This document shows positions 1 through 7,971 of a stretch of DNA of 64,000 bases, piece after piece (within the stretch, counting starts at the first letter, position 1; each line of letters opens with the position of its first letter). A model generated the notes under the pieces. It was given only the letters and a program-made list of their open reading frames with translations, had not been told where the DNA came from and did not search any database. Position numbers and translations under genes: made by a program. The stretch is from Williamsia sp. (GTDB lineage: Bacteria; Bacteroidota; Bacteroidia; Chitinophagales; Chitinophagaceae). Location: positions 423,573 through 487,572 of the forward strand of contig JADCRZ010000001.1 in NCBI GenBank assembly GCA_015069695.1, written 5' to 3'.

Positions 1-56
1 AACATCCCTTCCCAGCAGAATAAATTATTTCTATCGAAATTGTATCAAGACTATAC

Positions 57-87
57 CAAATGTAAAGTAAAAACTGTTAAATCCAAA
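57..87 (-). promoter_or_regulatory. Bacteroidota-type promoter reading left, out of the window
   Basis: On the minus strand there is TTTG (87-84), a 19-base spacer and TACATTTG (64-57). This matches the Bacteroidota primary sigma consensus (-33 TTTG, -7 TAnnTTTG). It would start a transcript near base 50 for a gene lying left of the window. Bases 88-190 hold no gene I can support. Confidence 0.5.
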
Positions 88-190
88 TTTTTGCAGAATT
101 AATTTTTTGTAACTGGTTCGCTTGCGATGAAAGGAAACAGTCAGCATTGTTTCTGAATTGATGAGTGGAACGCTGGCTTGTTTATTGTAC

Positions 191-442
191 TTATGCCAGC
201 ACCGCCTTTATCTTTTGCGCAATAGCCTGCAGCAAACCTGCTTCCGGTATCCTGGTTTCTTTGGAAGGCGCATCTGTTGGAATGATGGCCCGGAATGCGC
301 CTTCTTCGTCGCGCTCGTAATATACATCCTGGCCTTCTACGGTTACACGTATCCGGTAGGTATAGCCTCTTAATTCCAACTGGGCTTCGTAATCCTGTTC
401 TTTGCCTTTGTACGATACGGGGAGTGTAAACGGTTCTTCCAT
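191..442 (-). CDS. small hypothetical protein
   Basis: This is an 83-residue acidic protein that I do not recognise. It starts MEEPFTLPV and contains a YEAQLELRGYTYRIRVTVEG stretch that reads as several beta strands. It has no signal peptide or membrane segment. A GTG further upstream (475) would overlap the preceding gene, whereas the ATG at 442 lies 20 bases after its stop and is preferred. It is probably cotranscribed with the thioesterase upstream (462-950). The neighbour offers no clear functional clue. Confidence 0.6.
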   Translation of the reverse strand: MEEPFTLPVSYKGKEQDYEAQLELRGYTYRIRVTVEGQDVYYERDEEGAFRAIIPTDAPSKETRIPEAGLLQAIAQKIKAVLA

Positions 443-461
443 ATAAATAAAATTCCTGCTG

Positions 462-950
462 CTATAAACGAACACCTTTCATCTGCTGCAGGCGTTTCTC
501 AAAAATTTCTGTTTCCATGCCTTCTTCCTCCCAGACAATTTCCTGCAACAACTCCATAAACTCAGGCGGATGTTCCTGCTTTCTGCCTTCGGGTATGCTG
601 ATATGGGTAAGAAGGGTCCAAAGAAAAGCTTTCAGGTGCGAGCATAACCCATCCATCATCAGCATTTCTACCAACAAGGTTGTTCCTGAAAACCGGATCA
701 GCCGCGAGACCAGCAGGACTTCTTCGCGGTAGTTGGCTGGTCGCAGGTAGGCGATCTGGTTCTGGCGCACCAGCCATCCTTTGCCCCGTGCGCCCCATTC
801 AAGCAGCGAAAGGCCGTATGATTCTTCTACCTGCTCTTCCCTTGTATCCAGGAAATAATCAAGATAACGCGCATTGTTCAGGTGCCGGAACGGATCGCAG
901 TCGCTGAAGGCAATCCGTTTCCGCGTCTCCAGCTGGCGTGGCTTGCTCAT
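462..950 (-). CDS. acyl-CoA thioesterase, hotdog fold (4HBT/YbgC-like)
   Basis: The 162-residue protein has the size of a single hotdog domain. Residues 17-31 (DCDPFRHLNNARYLD) carry the 4HBT active-site pattern with the nucleophile Asp and the following H-x-NN. Such enzymes hydrolyse acyl-CoA or acyl-ACP thioesters in the cytoplasm; the actual acyl chain cannot be told from the sequence. The ATG at 950 was chosen because MSKPRQLETRKRIAF is the usual N-terminus and because a promoter lies just upstream; a start at 992 would lie inside that promoter. The small gene at 191-442 follows at 20 bases and probably shares the transcript. Confidence 0.8.
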   Translation of the reverse strand: MSKPRQLETRKRIAFSDCDPFRHLNNARYLDYFLDTREEQVEESYGLSLLEWGARGKGWLVRQNQIAYLRPANYREEVLLVSRLIRFSGTTLLVEMLMMDGLCSHLKAFLWTLLTHISIPEGRKQEHPPEFMELLQEIVWEEEGMETEIFEKRLQQMKGVRL

Positions 951-967
951 ATGGAAAAAGATTTCTG

Positions 968-998
968 CAAATGTAAACAGGGCAGTTAACAAGGTAAA
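968..998 (-). promoter_or_regulatory. promoter of the thioesterase operon
   Basis: On the minus strand TTTA (998-995), a 19-base spacer and TACATTTG (975-968) give a near-consensus Bacteroidota promoter. The transcript would start near 962, about 12 bases before the ATG at 950. This supports the shorter start of that gene. Confidence 0.5.
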
Positions 999-1022
999 AA
1001 TCTGTTGAACCCAACAATTTCC

Positions 1023-2297
1023 CTACTCGATGGCTTCTACGATCAACCTGGCTTTTGCAACATCCAACGATACCAGAAAATAATAAGCCTGCAGCAAGGC
1101 GGCTTGTATGCGCTCATCGGCAGCATATTTTTTGCGCAGCATATACCATCTGTACACCAGCTGCAGCTCAGCCTTTGTATACGGAACGCCTGCATAGCGT
1201 TGAATGGCTTCAAGAAAACTATATGAAAAATCAAGCGTCGGTTCCAGCATGGTGCCTTCTCCGAAATCGTTCCAGGTAACAAGCTGCAGGCCGGCGAGAT
1301 TGTTTATTTTGGCAAGGTTCAGGGTACGCTGCAGGGTTGCCGTACCATTGTGGCTGCGTTCAAAAACGGGCGAGCCCCAGCCGCCTTCGGCATAAAAGGA
1401 TTTAAAGCCGGGAAAAGCGCTGCCAATAGCCGTGGCCAAGCGGGGAACTTTATACTGGTAGAAGTACTGGCAGTCGGCATCATATTGATACACCCAGGAA
1501 AACTCGCCACTGCCCTGGCTTCCGGGCAGGCTGCCCAGATCCCACAGCGTCAGCAGGCGGGGTTTTGTGGCAAGTCCGGCAAAGGTTTGCTGCCAGCTCG
1601 CTTCTGTTTGCAATACCTGCGGACCAAAACAAAGTACCAGGGGTTGGGTTCCTATTTTTATGTAATTGCTGCTTCCGAAATAGCGCGCCTGCAGATAGTT
1701 GAAATCCTGCTTGGCAGCTGCAGCAGGTTCCATGCCTTCAGCTTGTTTTACCTGCTGCAGGGTCATGTCTTCATAACAGATCGCAAACTTTAATCCCGCG
1801 CGGGGCAGGTGATCAAACAGGGAATCTGTGTTTCTCCTGATCAGGGGGTAATCAAACAGCTCGTGAGAACCGTACCAGTCAACGATCGCACCATCGATGC
1901 CGGTGTATTTCATCAGGAGGGTATGGTAGTCGAGCACATCTGGATCAGAACTGGCGTAGGGACCGATCAGGGGATAGAAATAAGAAGCGATCTGCCTTCG
2001 TCCATTGGCCAGGATCATGTCGGGGTTCCGGTTGGCCATTGTCCAGTGCAAACCCCATATGCGTTCAGGATGTGTTTGAGGCGTCTCGAACCACGACATA
2101 TAGTGCACATACAATTTCTGCCCGTTTGTTTTTGTAACCGCTTTCGGGTTTGCTTTTACCACAATGCCATCCCATTCCCAGCCCTCACTTCCCGGTAGCG
2201 GATCGCCTTTTTTACAGCTTATGGGTAAGAGGAATACCTGTAAGAAAAAAAGTACAGTAACAAACAGTTTCCCCCCGCGCACAGATCCTCTGTACAT
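1023..2297 (-). CDS. GH71/GH99-like glycoside hydrolase lipoprotein
   Basis: This is a 424-residue protein with a lipoprotein signal peptide: a hydrophobic run ending LLPISC, with Cys28 as the lipidated residue. The mature part resembles endo-acting GH71/GH99-type enzymes. It has YVHYMSWFETP near the N-terminus, GAIVDWYG in the middle, and TWNDFGEGTMLEP near residues 340-352, which matches the W-N-x3-E-G-T-x3-E-P catalytic loop of GH99-like proteins. It is probably anchored in the outer membrane or periplasm and acts on alpha-linked polysaccharide; the substrate is inferred only. It stands alone, not in a Sus-type locus. The ATG at 2297 fits both the signal peptide and a promoter at 2330-2360; an upstream TTG (2333) is rejected. 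Confidence 0.7.
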   Translation of the reverse strand: MYRGSVRGGKLFVTVLFFLQVFLLPISCKKGDPLPGSEGWEWDGIVVKANPKAVTKTNGQKLYVHYMSWFETPQTHPERIWGLHWTMANRNPDMILANGRRQIASYFYPLIGPYASSDPDVLDYHTLLMKYTGIDGAIVDWYGSHELFDYPLIRRNTDSLFDHLPRAGLKFAICYEDMTLQQVKQAEGMEPAAAAKQDFNYLQARYFGSSNYIKIGTQPLVLCFGPQVLQTEASWQQTFAGLATKPRLLTLWDLGSLPGSQGSGEFSWVYQYDADCQYFYQYKVPRLATAIGSAFPGFKSFYAEGGWGSPVFERSHNGTATLQRTLNLAKINNLAGLQLVTWNDFGEGTMLEPTLDFSYSFLEAIQRYAGVPYTKAELQLVYRWYMLRKKYAADERIQAALLQAYYFLVSLDVAKARLIVEAIE

Positions 2298-2329
2298 AAT
2301 TCTGAAGTACTTTAGATGCACCTTCTTCT

Positions 2330-2360
2330 CCAAAATACGCTGCTCCTCTTCAATTGCAAA
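2330..2360 (-). promoter_or_regulatory. promoter of the GH71/GH99-like gene
   Basis: On the minus strand TTTG (2360-2357), a 19-base spacer and TATTTTGG (2337-2330) form a Bacteroidota-type promoter. The start point would be near 2324, giving a leader of about 27 bases before the ATG at 2297. Confidence 0.5.
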
Positions 2361-2566
2361 CGGGCTTTTCTGTCTCTACCTGTTTTCACTTAGATGGCAA
2401 CAAGATGAATTGTGTATGCCTGCCCGTGAATCAGCAATAAAAAAATAAGCGTCAGCCGTTTGCTTTCTGGTAAAACCGTTTGCTAGCTGGTTGGGCATCG
2501 TGTTCCTCACACTTCTTTTCTTCGTTCAACATTTATTTCCCTATGCTATCTATAAAATTCAATGAG

Positions 2567-3507
2567 ATGAACAGGACCCTCCCAACAACCCTATCAACAC
2601 ACCATGATCCCTTTGCAAACTACAACAACAGTTCAGACAGGATAGAAATCCTCAAAAGCATTGCAGCAGAAGACCCCAGTGGCGATAACCTGGCAATGCT
2701 CGGACTGGCTTACTTCAAAAGTGAACAGTACGACCTGGCGGCAGCTGCCTACGAAGCGGCGCTTGCTACCAATCCTTCCCATGCGGAGTGGAAAGGGTTG
2801 TGGCAATTGTGCCGGGGAAATGCCCTCTCCGAAGTGCATGTGCCCATACCTGCCGCAGCTTACTTCGACCGCGATACCCTGCTGGCACCTGCGCAAATAA
2901 CACCAGGCGCCTTGCCGGTTGTGCCGGCAGCTGCATCGAAAATCCCCACTTCTAAAAAGTGGAAGAACTGGATCGGGCGGGCGGTTGCTGACGCCCAATC
3001 CGCGGGGAGATCAGCCGGCACCTGCTTACCCGGGATAAAGGCATAAAAGAAGTGCCTTTTTTAAACATGCTGGCTGCCGTATGGATCCAATTTGAAAACC
3101 ACGATTGGATCAGTCATGGTGAAAACATGCTGGATGATGTTATTGACATTCCGCTGGCAGCGGATGATCCCGCCCGCAAAAAATTCTGGCAGGCAAAGAT
3201 GATGGTTCGCAGAACCCGCCCCGATCCGGCCCGCCTGGCCCACGGCGAACCAGCGCCCACTTCTTTTATCAACGAAGTGACCCATGGGTGGGATGGCTCG
3301 CAGATCTATGGCAGCGACCAGGAAACAAGCGACCGGCTTCGCAGCAGGATCGATGGAAAGATGAAGATCAATGAAGATGGTACCCTGCCGCTGAAAAAGA
3401 ACGGCGTGGAAGACACCGGCCTGTCCAACATAAAAAACGCCTTCGAACCCTGGGATACCGATGAAGCGCTTGATCCGGAAAGACACCCATTGCGGAAGTG
3501 GTCCTGA
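2567..3507 (+). pseudogene. decayed animal-type heme peroxidase with N-terminal TPR-like part
   Basis: Two reading frames together make one broken gene. The first (about 2567-2990) has a TPR-like repeat (LGLAYFKSEQYDLAAAAYEAAL) and then YFDRDTLLAPAQITPGALP. The second (from about 3007) encodes EISRHLLTRDKG, NMLAAVWIQFENHDW (distal His of the peroxidase superfamily), MMVRRTRPDP and FINEVTHGWDGSQIYGSD. Between them LTPNPR is readable in the third frame (2988-3005), so there is one shift near 2987 and another at a GGGG run (3004-3007). After DTGL (about 3420) the frame jumps to SNIKNAFEPWD, which looks like the C-terminal end of the family. The core with the proximal His is therefore missing. 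The product would be inactive. Family assignment is from motif memory. Confidence 0.65.
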
Positions 3508-3515
3508 ACCTTGTG

Positions 3516-3611
3516 TGAACCAGGATTTACAGGATGACAAAAAATTAATAACCTGCTAAGCCCGCACTCACAAATCCTGTGAATCCCTCCCATCCTGTAA
3601 ATCATGGTTCA
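3516..3611. repeat. imperfect inverted repeat (TGAACC..GATTTACAGGAT family)
   Basis: The left arm (3516-3535) reads TGAACCAGGATTTACAGGAT, and the right arm (3591-3611) reads its near-complement CATCCTGTAAATCATGGTTCA. A third partial copy, AATCCTGTGAATC, lies between them. The same sequence occurs again at 56896-56914 and 63978-64000, so it is a dispersed intergenic element. It sits between the broken peroxidase and uvsE. Confidence 0.65.
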
Positions 3612-3642
3612 GCCCCGGTACGATTTTTACCGCATGTAATGT

Positions 3643-4554
3643 ATGCGATACGGATATGCTTCTTTAAACCTGACCCTGTCGGCGGAAAAGATCAGGGTGA
3701 ACCGTTCTATGATCAGGCGGGTGTTTTTGGAGAAGGGGCTGGTTTACGCATCACAGCTGGCCCTGGCAAATATCACCGACCTGGAAAAAGTAATTGAATG
3801 GAATATCCAGCACGGTTTGTTCTTCCACCGGATGAGCTCCGACATGATACCCTGGATGAGCGAGTACGAACTGCCTGACCTTCCCGACTATGCGCAGATC
3901 AGGGACATTCTTGCCCGTTGCGGGCAAAAAGCTGCCGCACACAGCTTCCGGCTTACCTTTCACCCGGGGCCCTTTAATGTGCTGGCCTCAAACTCTGCCC
4001 TGGTGATTACAAAAACAACCAAAGAACTCCGCCAACATGCCGAGATCATGGACCTGATCGGACTGCCCCCCACGCCGTTTGCAAAAATAAATATTCACGT
4101 GGGCGGGGCTTTTGGCGACAAACCGGCTGCCCTGGCCCGCTTCGCAGAAAACTATCTGCGTTTACCCGATACCACCCGGCAAAGATTGACTGTGGAGAAC
4201 GACGACAAAGGCAATATGTTCAGTGTGCAGGACCTGTTGTGGCTGTACCAGGAAGTGGGTATCCCTGTTGCGTTTGATTATTTCCACCATGAGTTTTGTA
4301 CCGGCGGGTTGAGCGAAAGGGAAGCTTTTCTGGCTGCTGTTGATACCTGGCCCACCGGTATTACACCGGTCGTTCATTTTTCCAGTTCCAAAAAGAAATG
4401 GGAAGACCCGTCTGCGCTTCCTACCGCCCATGCAGATTATATTTACAGCGAAGTAAATACCTACAACAAGGAGGTAGACATTATGTTTGAAGCCAAGGCC
4501 AAAGAAACAGCTGTCTTGAAATACCTCAACGATTACAAGATCAAGTCTGTATGA
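3643..4554 (+). CDS. uvsE: UV damage endonuclease (UVDE/UvsE)
   Basis: The 303-residue length fits the UvsE family, which nicks DNA 5' to UV photoproducts using a TIM-barrel metal centre and starts an alternative excision repair. Family marks are the N-terminal RYGYASLNL, AHSFRLTFHPGPF (about residues 99-111), KINIHVGGAFGDK (about 147), VENDD (about 183), FDYFHHEF (about 211) and VVHFSSSKKKWE (about 241). These supply the His, Glu and Asp metal ligands. The last four bases overlap the start of the polymerase gene (ATGA), so the two are translated together, which suggests that PolI fills the gap UvsE creates. Confidence 0.9.
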   Translation: MRYGYASLNLTLSAEKIRVNRSMIRRVFLEKGLVYASQLALANITDLEKVIEWNIQHGLFFHRMSSDMIPWMSEYELPDLPDYAQIRDILARCGQKAAAHSFRLTFHPGPFNVLASNSALVITKTTKELRQHAEIMDLIGLPPTPFAKINIHVGGAFGDKPAALARFAENYLRLPDTTRQRLTVENDDKGNMFSVQDLLWLYQEVGIPVAFDYFHHEFCTGGLSEREAFLAAVDTWPTGITPVVHFSSSKKKWEDPSALPTAHADYIYSEVNTYNKEVDIMFEAKAKETAVLKYLNDYKIKSV

Positions 4555-7154
4555 AAGATAAAAAGCTCTTCCTGCTCGATGTGATGCCCCTGCTTTACCG
4601 GGCGCATTTTGCAACCATGGGAAAACGGTTTGGTACTACAACGGGCATCGATACCCGAACCCCGCTCGTGTTCTTCAACTATATTTTTCAGGTGCTCACC
4701 GATGAAAAGCCCGATGCCGTAGCTGCAGCGCTTGATTCCAAATCAAAGCGCACGGATGTTGCTACCACGTACAAGGCCAACCGCCAGAAAATGCCATCGG
4801 AAATCACCGCCGCTTTTCCCTATGCCATGCAGCTGCTTGAATCCCTGCGGGTGCCGGTGCTCAAGGAAGAAGGCCGCGAAGCCGATGACATCATCGCCGC
4901 TGTTGCCAAACAAGGCGCTGAGCAAGGCTACCAGGTGTTTATTGTAAGCCCGGACAAAGACCTGGCACAACTGGTTCGTCCCGACATCTTCTTATACCGG
5001 CCCGCCTATAAAGGCGCCGTGATGGAAACGCTCGACACCGAAGGCGTAAAAAACAAATGGGGCGTAGAGCCCAGCCAGATAGCCGACTACCTGGCTTTGC
5101 GGGGCGACAGCGTTGACAATATAACGGGGATCAAAGGCATCGGTGATAAAACTGCTGCCCAGCTGTTGAATGAATTCCGTTCTGTAGAAGAATTGATTGA
5201 ACGGGCAGGCACGATCAAGCAACCCAAAATACAGGAGGCCATCCTGGAGAACAGGGACCAACTCCTGCAAAACAAACAGCTGACTGTTTTAGCGCCCGAC
5301 CTGGATGTTGCCATCGACTGGAACACACTGGGCATTCACAAACCCGATCCGGACAAACTGCTGCCCCTTCTGGAGGAACTGCAGTTTGAAAAGATGAGAG
5401 AGCGGCTCGTTAAGCAAGGTTTTCTGGAGGAGGCGCAAAGTACAGCGGCTCCTGCTGAAACGCCGTTGGTAACAGTGGTTCAGGTAGAGGTAGAAGCAGT
5501 TCTTAAAAAAGCCAAAGCGGTTCATGAAATAGGCATCGGCTTTTTAGAGCCGGCTGCTGACCGCTTGTTCTTGCTGCCTGCGGGCAGCAGGGAAATCTGG
5601 GAGGTGCAGGCCGATGATGCAGGCTGGGAGCGGCTGATCCGCTTTCTTGACCAGCAGGAGATCACAAAATGGGGCTGGCAGCTAAAACCCTTTCTCAAAC
5701 GCATAGGCCGCCTGGAGATAGGCTTAAAAACCCCCTGGATCGATCTCTCGCTGGCAGCTTACCTGCTTGAACCCGATGCAAAAATAGAATGGCGCGCTAT
5801 CCGCGATAAATACGCTTTGCAGGATTTCAGGGTAGAAGCGTACGATGGCAACCTGGCCTATCTTCCTTCACTGCAGGAAGCCCATAAGAAGATCATGGAC
5901 AAGATCGGGGAGATGGGCCTGACCCAGCTGTTCTTTGAGATCGAACAACCCCTGGAGCCCGTAATAGCAGCCATGGAGCTGCATGGCATTGGCATCGACC
6001 TGCCTGCGCTCAAGGAGATCGGCGGCATGCTCAACCGCCAGCTGCAGGAGATGGAGAAAAAGCTGTACGAAGAAGCCGGCGTGTCATTCAACCCCAACTC
6101 ACCCTCGCAAACAGCCGATGTGCTGCAGCAGATTGCCGAGGCTTCTGAACTCAAGAAAACCAAGACCGGCCAGATCTCCACCGCCGAACCTTTTCTGGCC
6201 GAGCTGGCACCCAAATATCCGTTCGTGGCCCATTTGCTTGATTACAGAAAGCTCAACAAAATCATTACCACTTACGTAGAGGCGCTGCCCCGGTATGTCA
6301 ATCCGGTCACGGGCAGTGTGCATCCCATTTTTCAACAGCTGGTAGCGGGCACCGGCCGCTTAAGCTGTACCGAACCCAACCTGCAAAACCTGCCCGTACG
6401 CAGCGAAGCAGGCCGCGAAGTCAGAAAGGCCATCGTTCCGTCAGAACCCGGCTACAGCATTCTCAGCGCCGATTACAACCAGGTTGAGCTCAGGCTGCTG
6501 GCTTCGTTAAGCGGCGACGAAGTGATGATCGATGCGTTCCGCTCTGGCAAAGACATTCACGCCATCACTGCCAGCCGTGTATTTAAGGTGGAAGAAAAAA
6601 AGGTTACCAAAGACATGCGCCGCAAAGCCAAGGAAGTCAATTTCGGCATTGCTTACGGCATCACACCCTGGGGACTGGCAACGCGTTTAAAGATTTCGCA
6701 GAAAGAAGCCAAGAAGATTATTGATGCTTACTTTGAAGAATTTTCTTCTGTCAAAAATTATCTTGAAAAATCTGTTGAAGAAAGCCGTGAAAGAGGGTAT
6801 ACCCGGACGCCGCTTGGACGTATCCGTTATATCGAAGGCATCGACAGCCGCAACGGCACTACCCGCAAAGCCGCCGAACGGGTAGCCGTAAACGCTCCGC
6901 TGCAGGGATTTGCCGCCGACATCATAAAGGCAGCCATGGTGGCTGTTCACCAGTATATCATCGATCACCAATTGCAATCACGCCTGATCCTGCAGGTGCA
7001 CGACGAACTGGTGTTTGACGCAGCTGACAAAGAACTGCCCAGCCTGGTGCCGGAGCTGGTCAGGATCATGGAAGCCGGACCGGAGCTGAAAGTGCCCTTG
7101 CGCGTGAATGTAACAGTGGGCAGGAACTGGCTTGACCAGGTGGCGTACACATAG
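4551..7154 (+). CDS. polA: DNA polymerase I, 3'-5' exonuclease inactive
   Basis: The 867-residue protein has three parts. Residues 1-290 form a 5'-3' (flap) exonuclease with EADD (about 109), SPDKD (about 132) and GDSVDNITGIKGIG (about 184). Residues 305-475 occupy the place of the proofreading domain. Residues 480-867 form the polymerase with motif A SADYNQVELR (about 638), motif B RRKAKEVNFGIAYG (about 688) and motif C QVHDE (about 813). The DxE of Exo I is absent (VHEIGIGFLEP instead) and the Exo II Asn/Asp is replaced (WQLKPFLKR), so proofreading should be lost. It is coupled to uvsE by an ATGA overlap. It could be the only PolI or a second, repair-dedicated copy. Confidence 0.9.
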   Translation: MKDKKLFLLDVMPLLYRAHFATMGKRFGTTTGIDTRTPLVFFNYIFQVLTDEKPDAVAAALDSKSKRTDVATTYKANRQKMPSEITAAFPYAMQLLESLRVPVLKEEGREADDIIAAVAKQGAEQGYQVFIVSPDKDLAQLVRPDIFLYRPAYKGAVMETLDTEGVKNKWGVEPSQIADYLALRGDSVDNITGIKGIGDKTAAQLLNEFRSVEELIERAGTIKQPKIQEAILENRDQLLQNKQLTVLAPDLDVAIDWNTLGIHKPDPDKLLPLLEELQFEKMRERLVKQGFLEEAQSTAAPAETPLVTVVQVEVEAVLKKAKAVHEIGIGFLEPAADRLFLLPAGSREIWEVQADDAGWERLIRFLDQQEITKWGWQLKPFLKRIGRLEIGLKTPWIDLSLAAYLLEPDAKIEWRAIRDKYALQDFRVEAYDGNLAYLPSLQEAHKKIMDKIGEMGLTQLFFEIEQPLEPVIAAMELHGIGIDLPALKEIGGMLNRQLQEMEKKLYEEAGVSFNPNSPSQTADVLQQIAEASELKKTKTGQISTAEPFLAELAPKYPFVAHLLDYRKLNKIITTYVEALPRYVNPVTGSVHPIFQQLVAGTGRLSCTEPNLQNLPVRSEAGREVRKAIVPSEPGYSILSADYNQVELRLLASLSGDEVMIDAFRSGKDIHAITASRVFKVEEKKVTKDMRRKAKEVNFGIAYGITPWGLATRLKISQKEAKKIIDAYFEEFSSVKNYLEKSVEESRERGYTRTPLGRIRYIEGIDSRNGTTRKAAERVAVNAPLQGFAADIIKAAMVAVHQYIIDHQLQSRLILQVHDELVFDAADKELPSLVPELVRIMEAGPELKVPLRVNVTVGRNWLDQVAYT

Positions 7155-7160
7155 GCGATG

Positions 7161-7212
7161 CTGCCGGTTTATGTAACCTGAACGTTAACGGACCGGCAGA
7201 TCAATTATTTTT
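7161..7212 (+). terminator. possible terminator after polA
   Basis: CTGCCGGT (7161-7168) and ACCGGCAG (7192-7199) can pair around a loop of about 23 bases and are followed by a T-rich run (ATTATTTTTTG). The loop is long for an intrinsic terminator, so this is only tentative. Confidence 0.35.
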
Positions 7213-7274
7213 TGTTTACTTGCAAGGCAGCACAGTTTGTATTTACTAACAGGATCGGATAAGTAAGACCAGTT

Positions 7275-7961
7275 ATGCCGTCATTCTTGCGTCTTGTTGA
7301 CCACATCCCCCGGAACTACCGGTACCTGACTGCCCTCATGGCGGGCATCCTGATTTTTCTGCTTGCCTGGCCCCATTTTACGGCTGCCATTACCTTCCTG
7401 ATTTCCTGGATCGGTTTCGCCGGTTTTGTCTTGTTCTTTGCCTGGATCACCATCCTGGTCAAACACCCCAAACAGATCAGCACCGTTGCGAGTGAGCAGG
7501 ATGCCAGCTATGCAGTGATCTTTATCGTGGTTGTTCTGGCTGCTTTTATTTCTCTTTTTGCCATTATCCTCCTGCTGCGCGGATTGCCCACAGGCTCAAG
7601 AAGCGCGCTGGATGCGCATATTGTTCTTTCGGTGGTAGCCGTCGCCCTTTCCTGGGTTCTCATTCATACCCTTTTTACCATCCGGTATGCCCATCTTTAT
7701 TACACGCTTCCATCAGGTGCGGTAGAAGACCTGCACAATTATGCAGGCGGACTCATTTTTCCCGGCAATGAGCTGCCCGACTTTTTAGACTTCGCCTATT
7801 TTTCTTTTGTGCTGGGCATGACCTTTCAAACAGCCGATGTAAATATTGCAGGCCGCGCTATTCGCCGGTTGGCGCTGCTGCATGGCTTTCTTTCGTTTGT
7901 TTACAATACAACGATCATTGCATTAAGCATCAACATCATTTCAGGCATCGTAGGACATTAG
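7275..7961 (+). CDS. DUF1345 family membrane protein
   Basis: This 228-residue integral membrane protein has about five to six hydrophobic helices (roughly residues 18-35, 37-58, 78-102, 115-137, 167-182 and 200-224). It carries the DUF1345 marks RYAHLYY, GLIFPG followed by PDFLDFAYFSFVLGMTFQTADV, and LLHGFLSFVYNTTIIALSINI. Family members sit in the inner membrane; their function is not established. It follows polA after 120 bases and ends 10 bases before the convergent end of the giant-gene block. No regulation is visible beyond T-rich upstream sequence. Confidence 0.85.
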   Translation: MPSFLRLVDHIPRNYRYLTALMAGILIFLLAWPHFTAAITFLISWIGFAGFVLFFAWITILVKHPKQISTVASEQDASYAVIFIVVVLAAFISLFAIILLLRGLPTGSRSALDAHIVLSVVAVALSWVLIHTLFTIRYAHLYYTLPSGAVEDLHNYAGGLIFPGNELPDFLDFAYFSFVLGMTFQTADVNIAGRAIRRLALLHGFLSFVYNTTIIALSINIISGIVGH

Positions 7962-7971
7962 CGGTTCCCCG

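Noticed and set aside
1350..2198. Two plus-strand ORFs (147 and 129 codons) opposite the GH71/GH99-like gene
   Set aside because: Antisense to a gene with signal peptide, promoter and catalytic loop; no domain seen.
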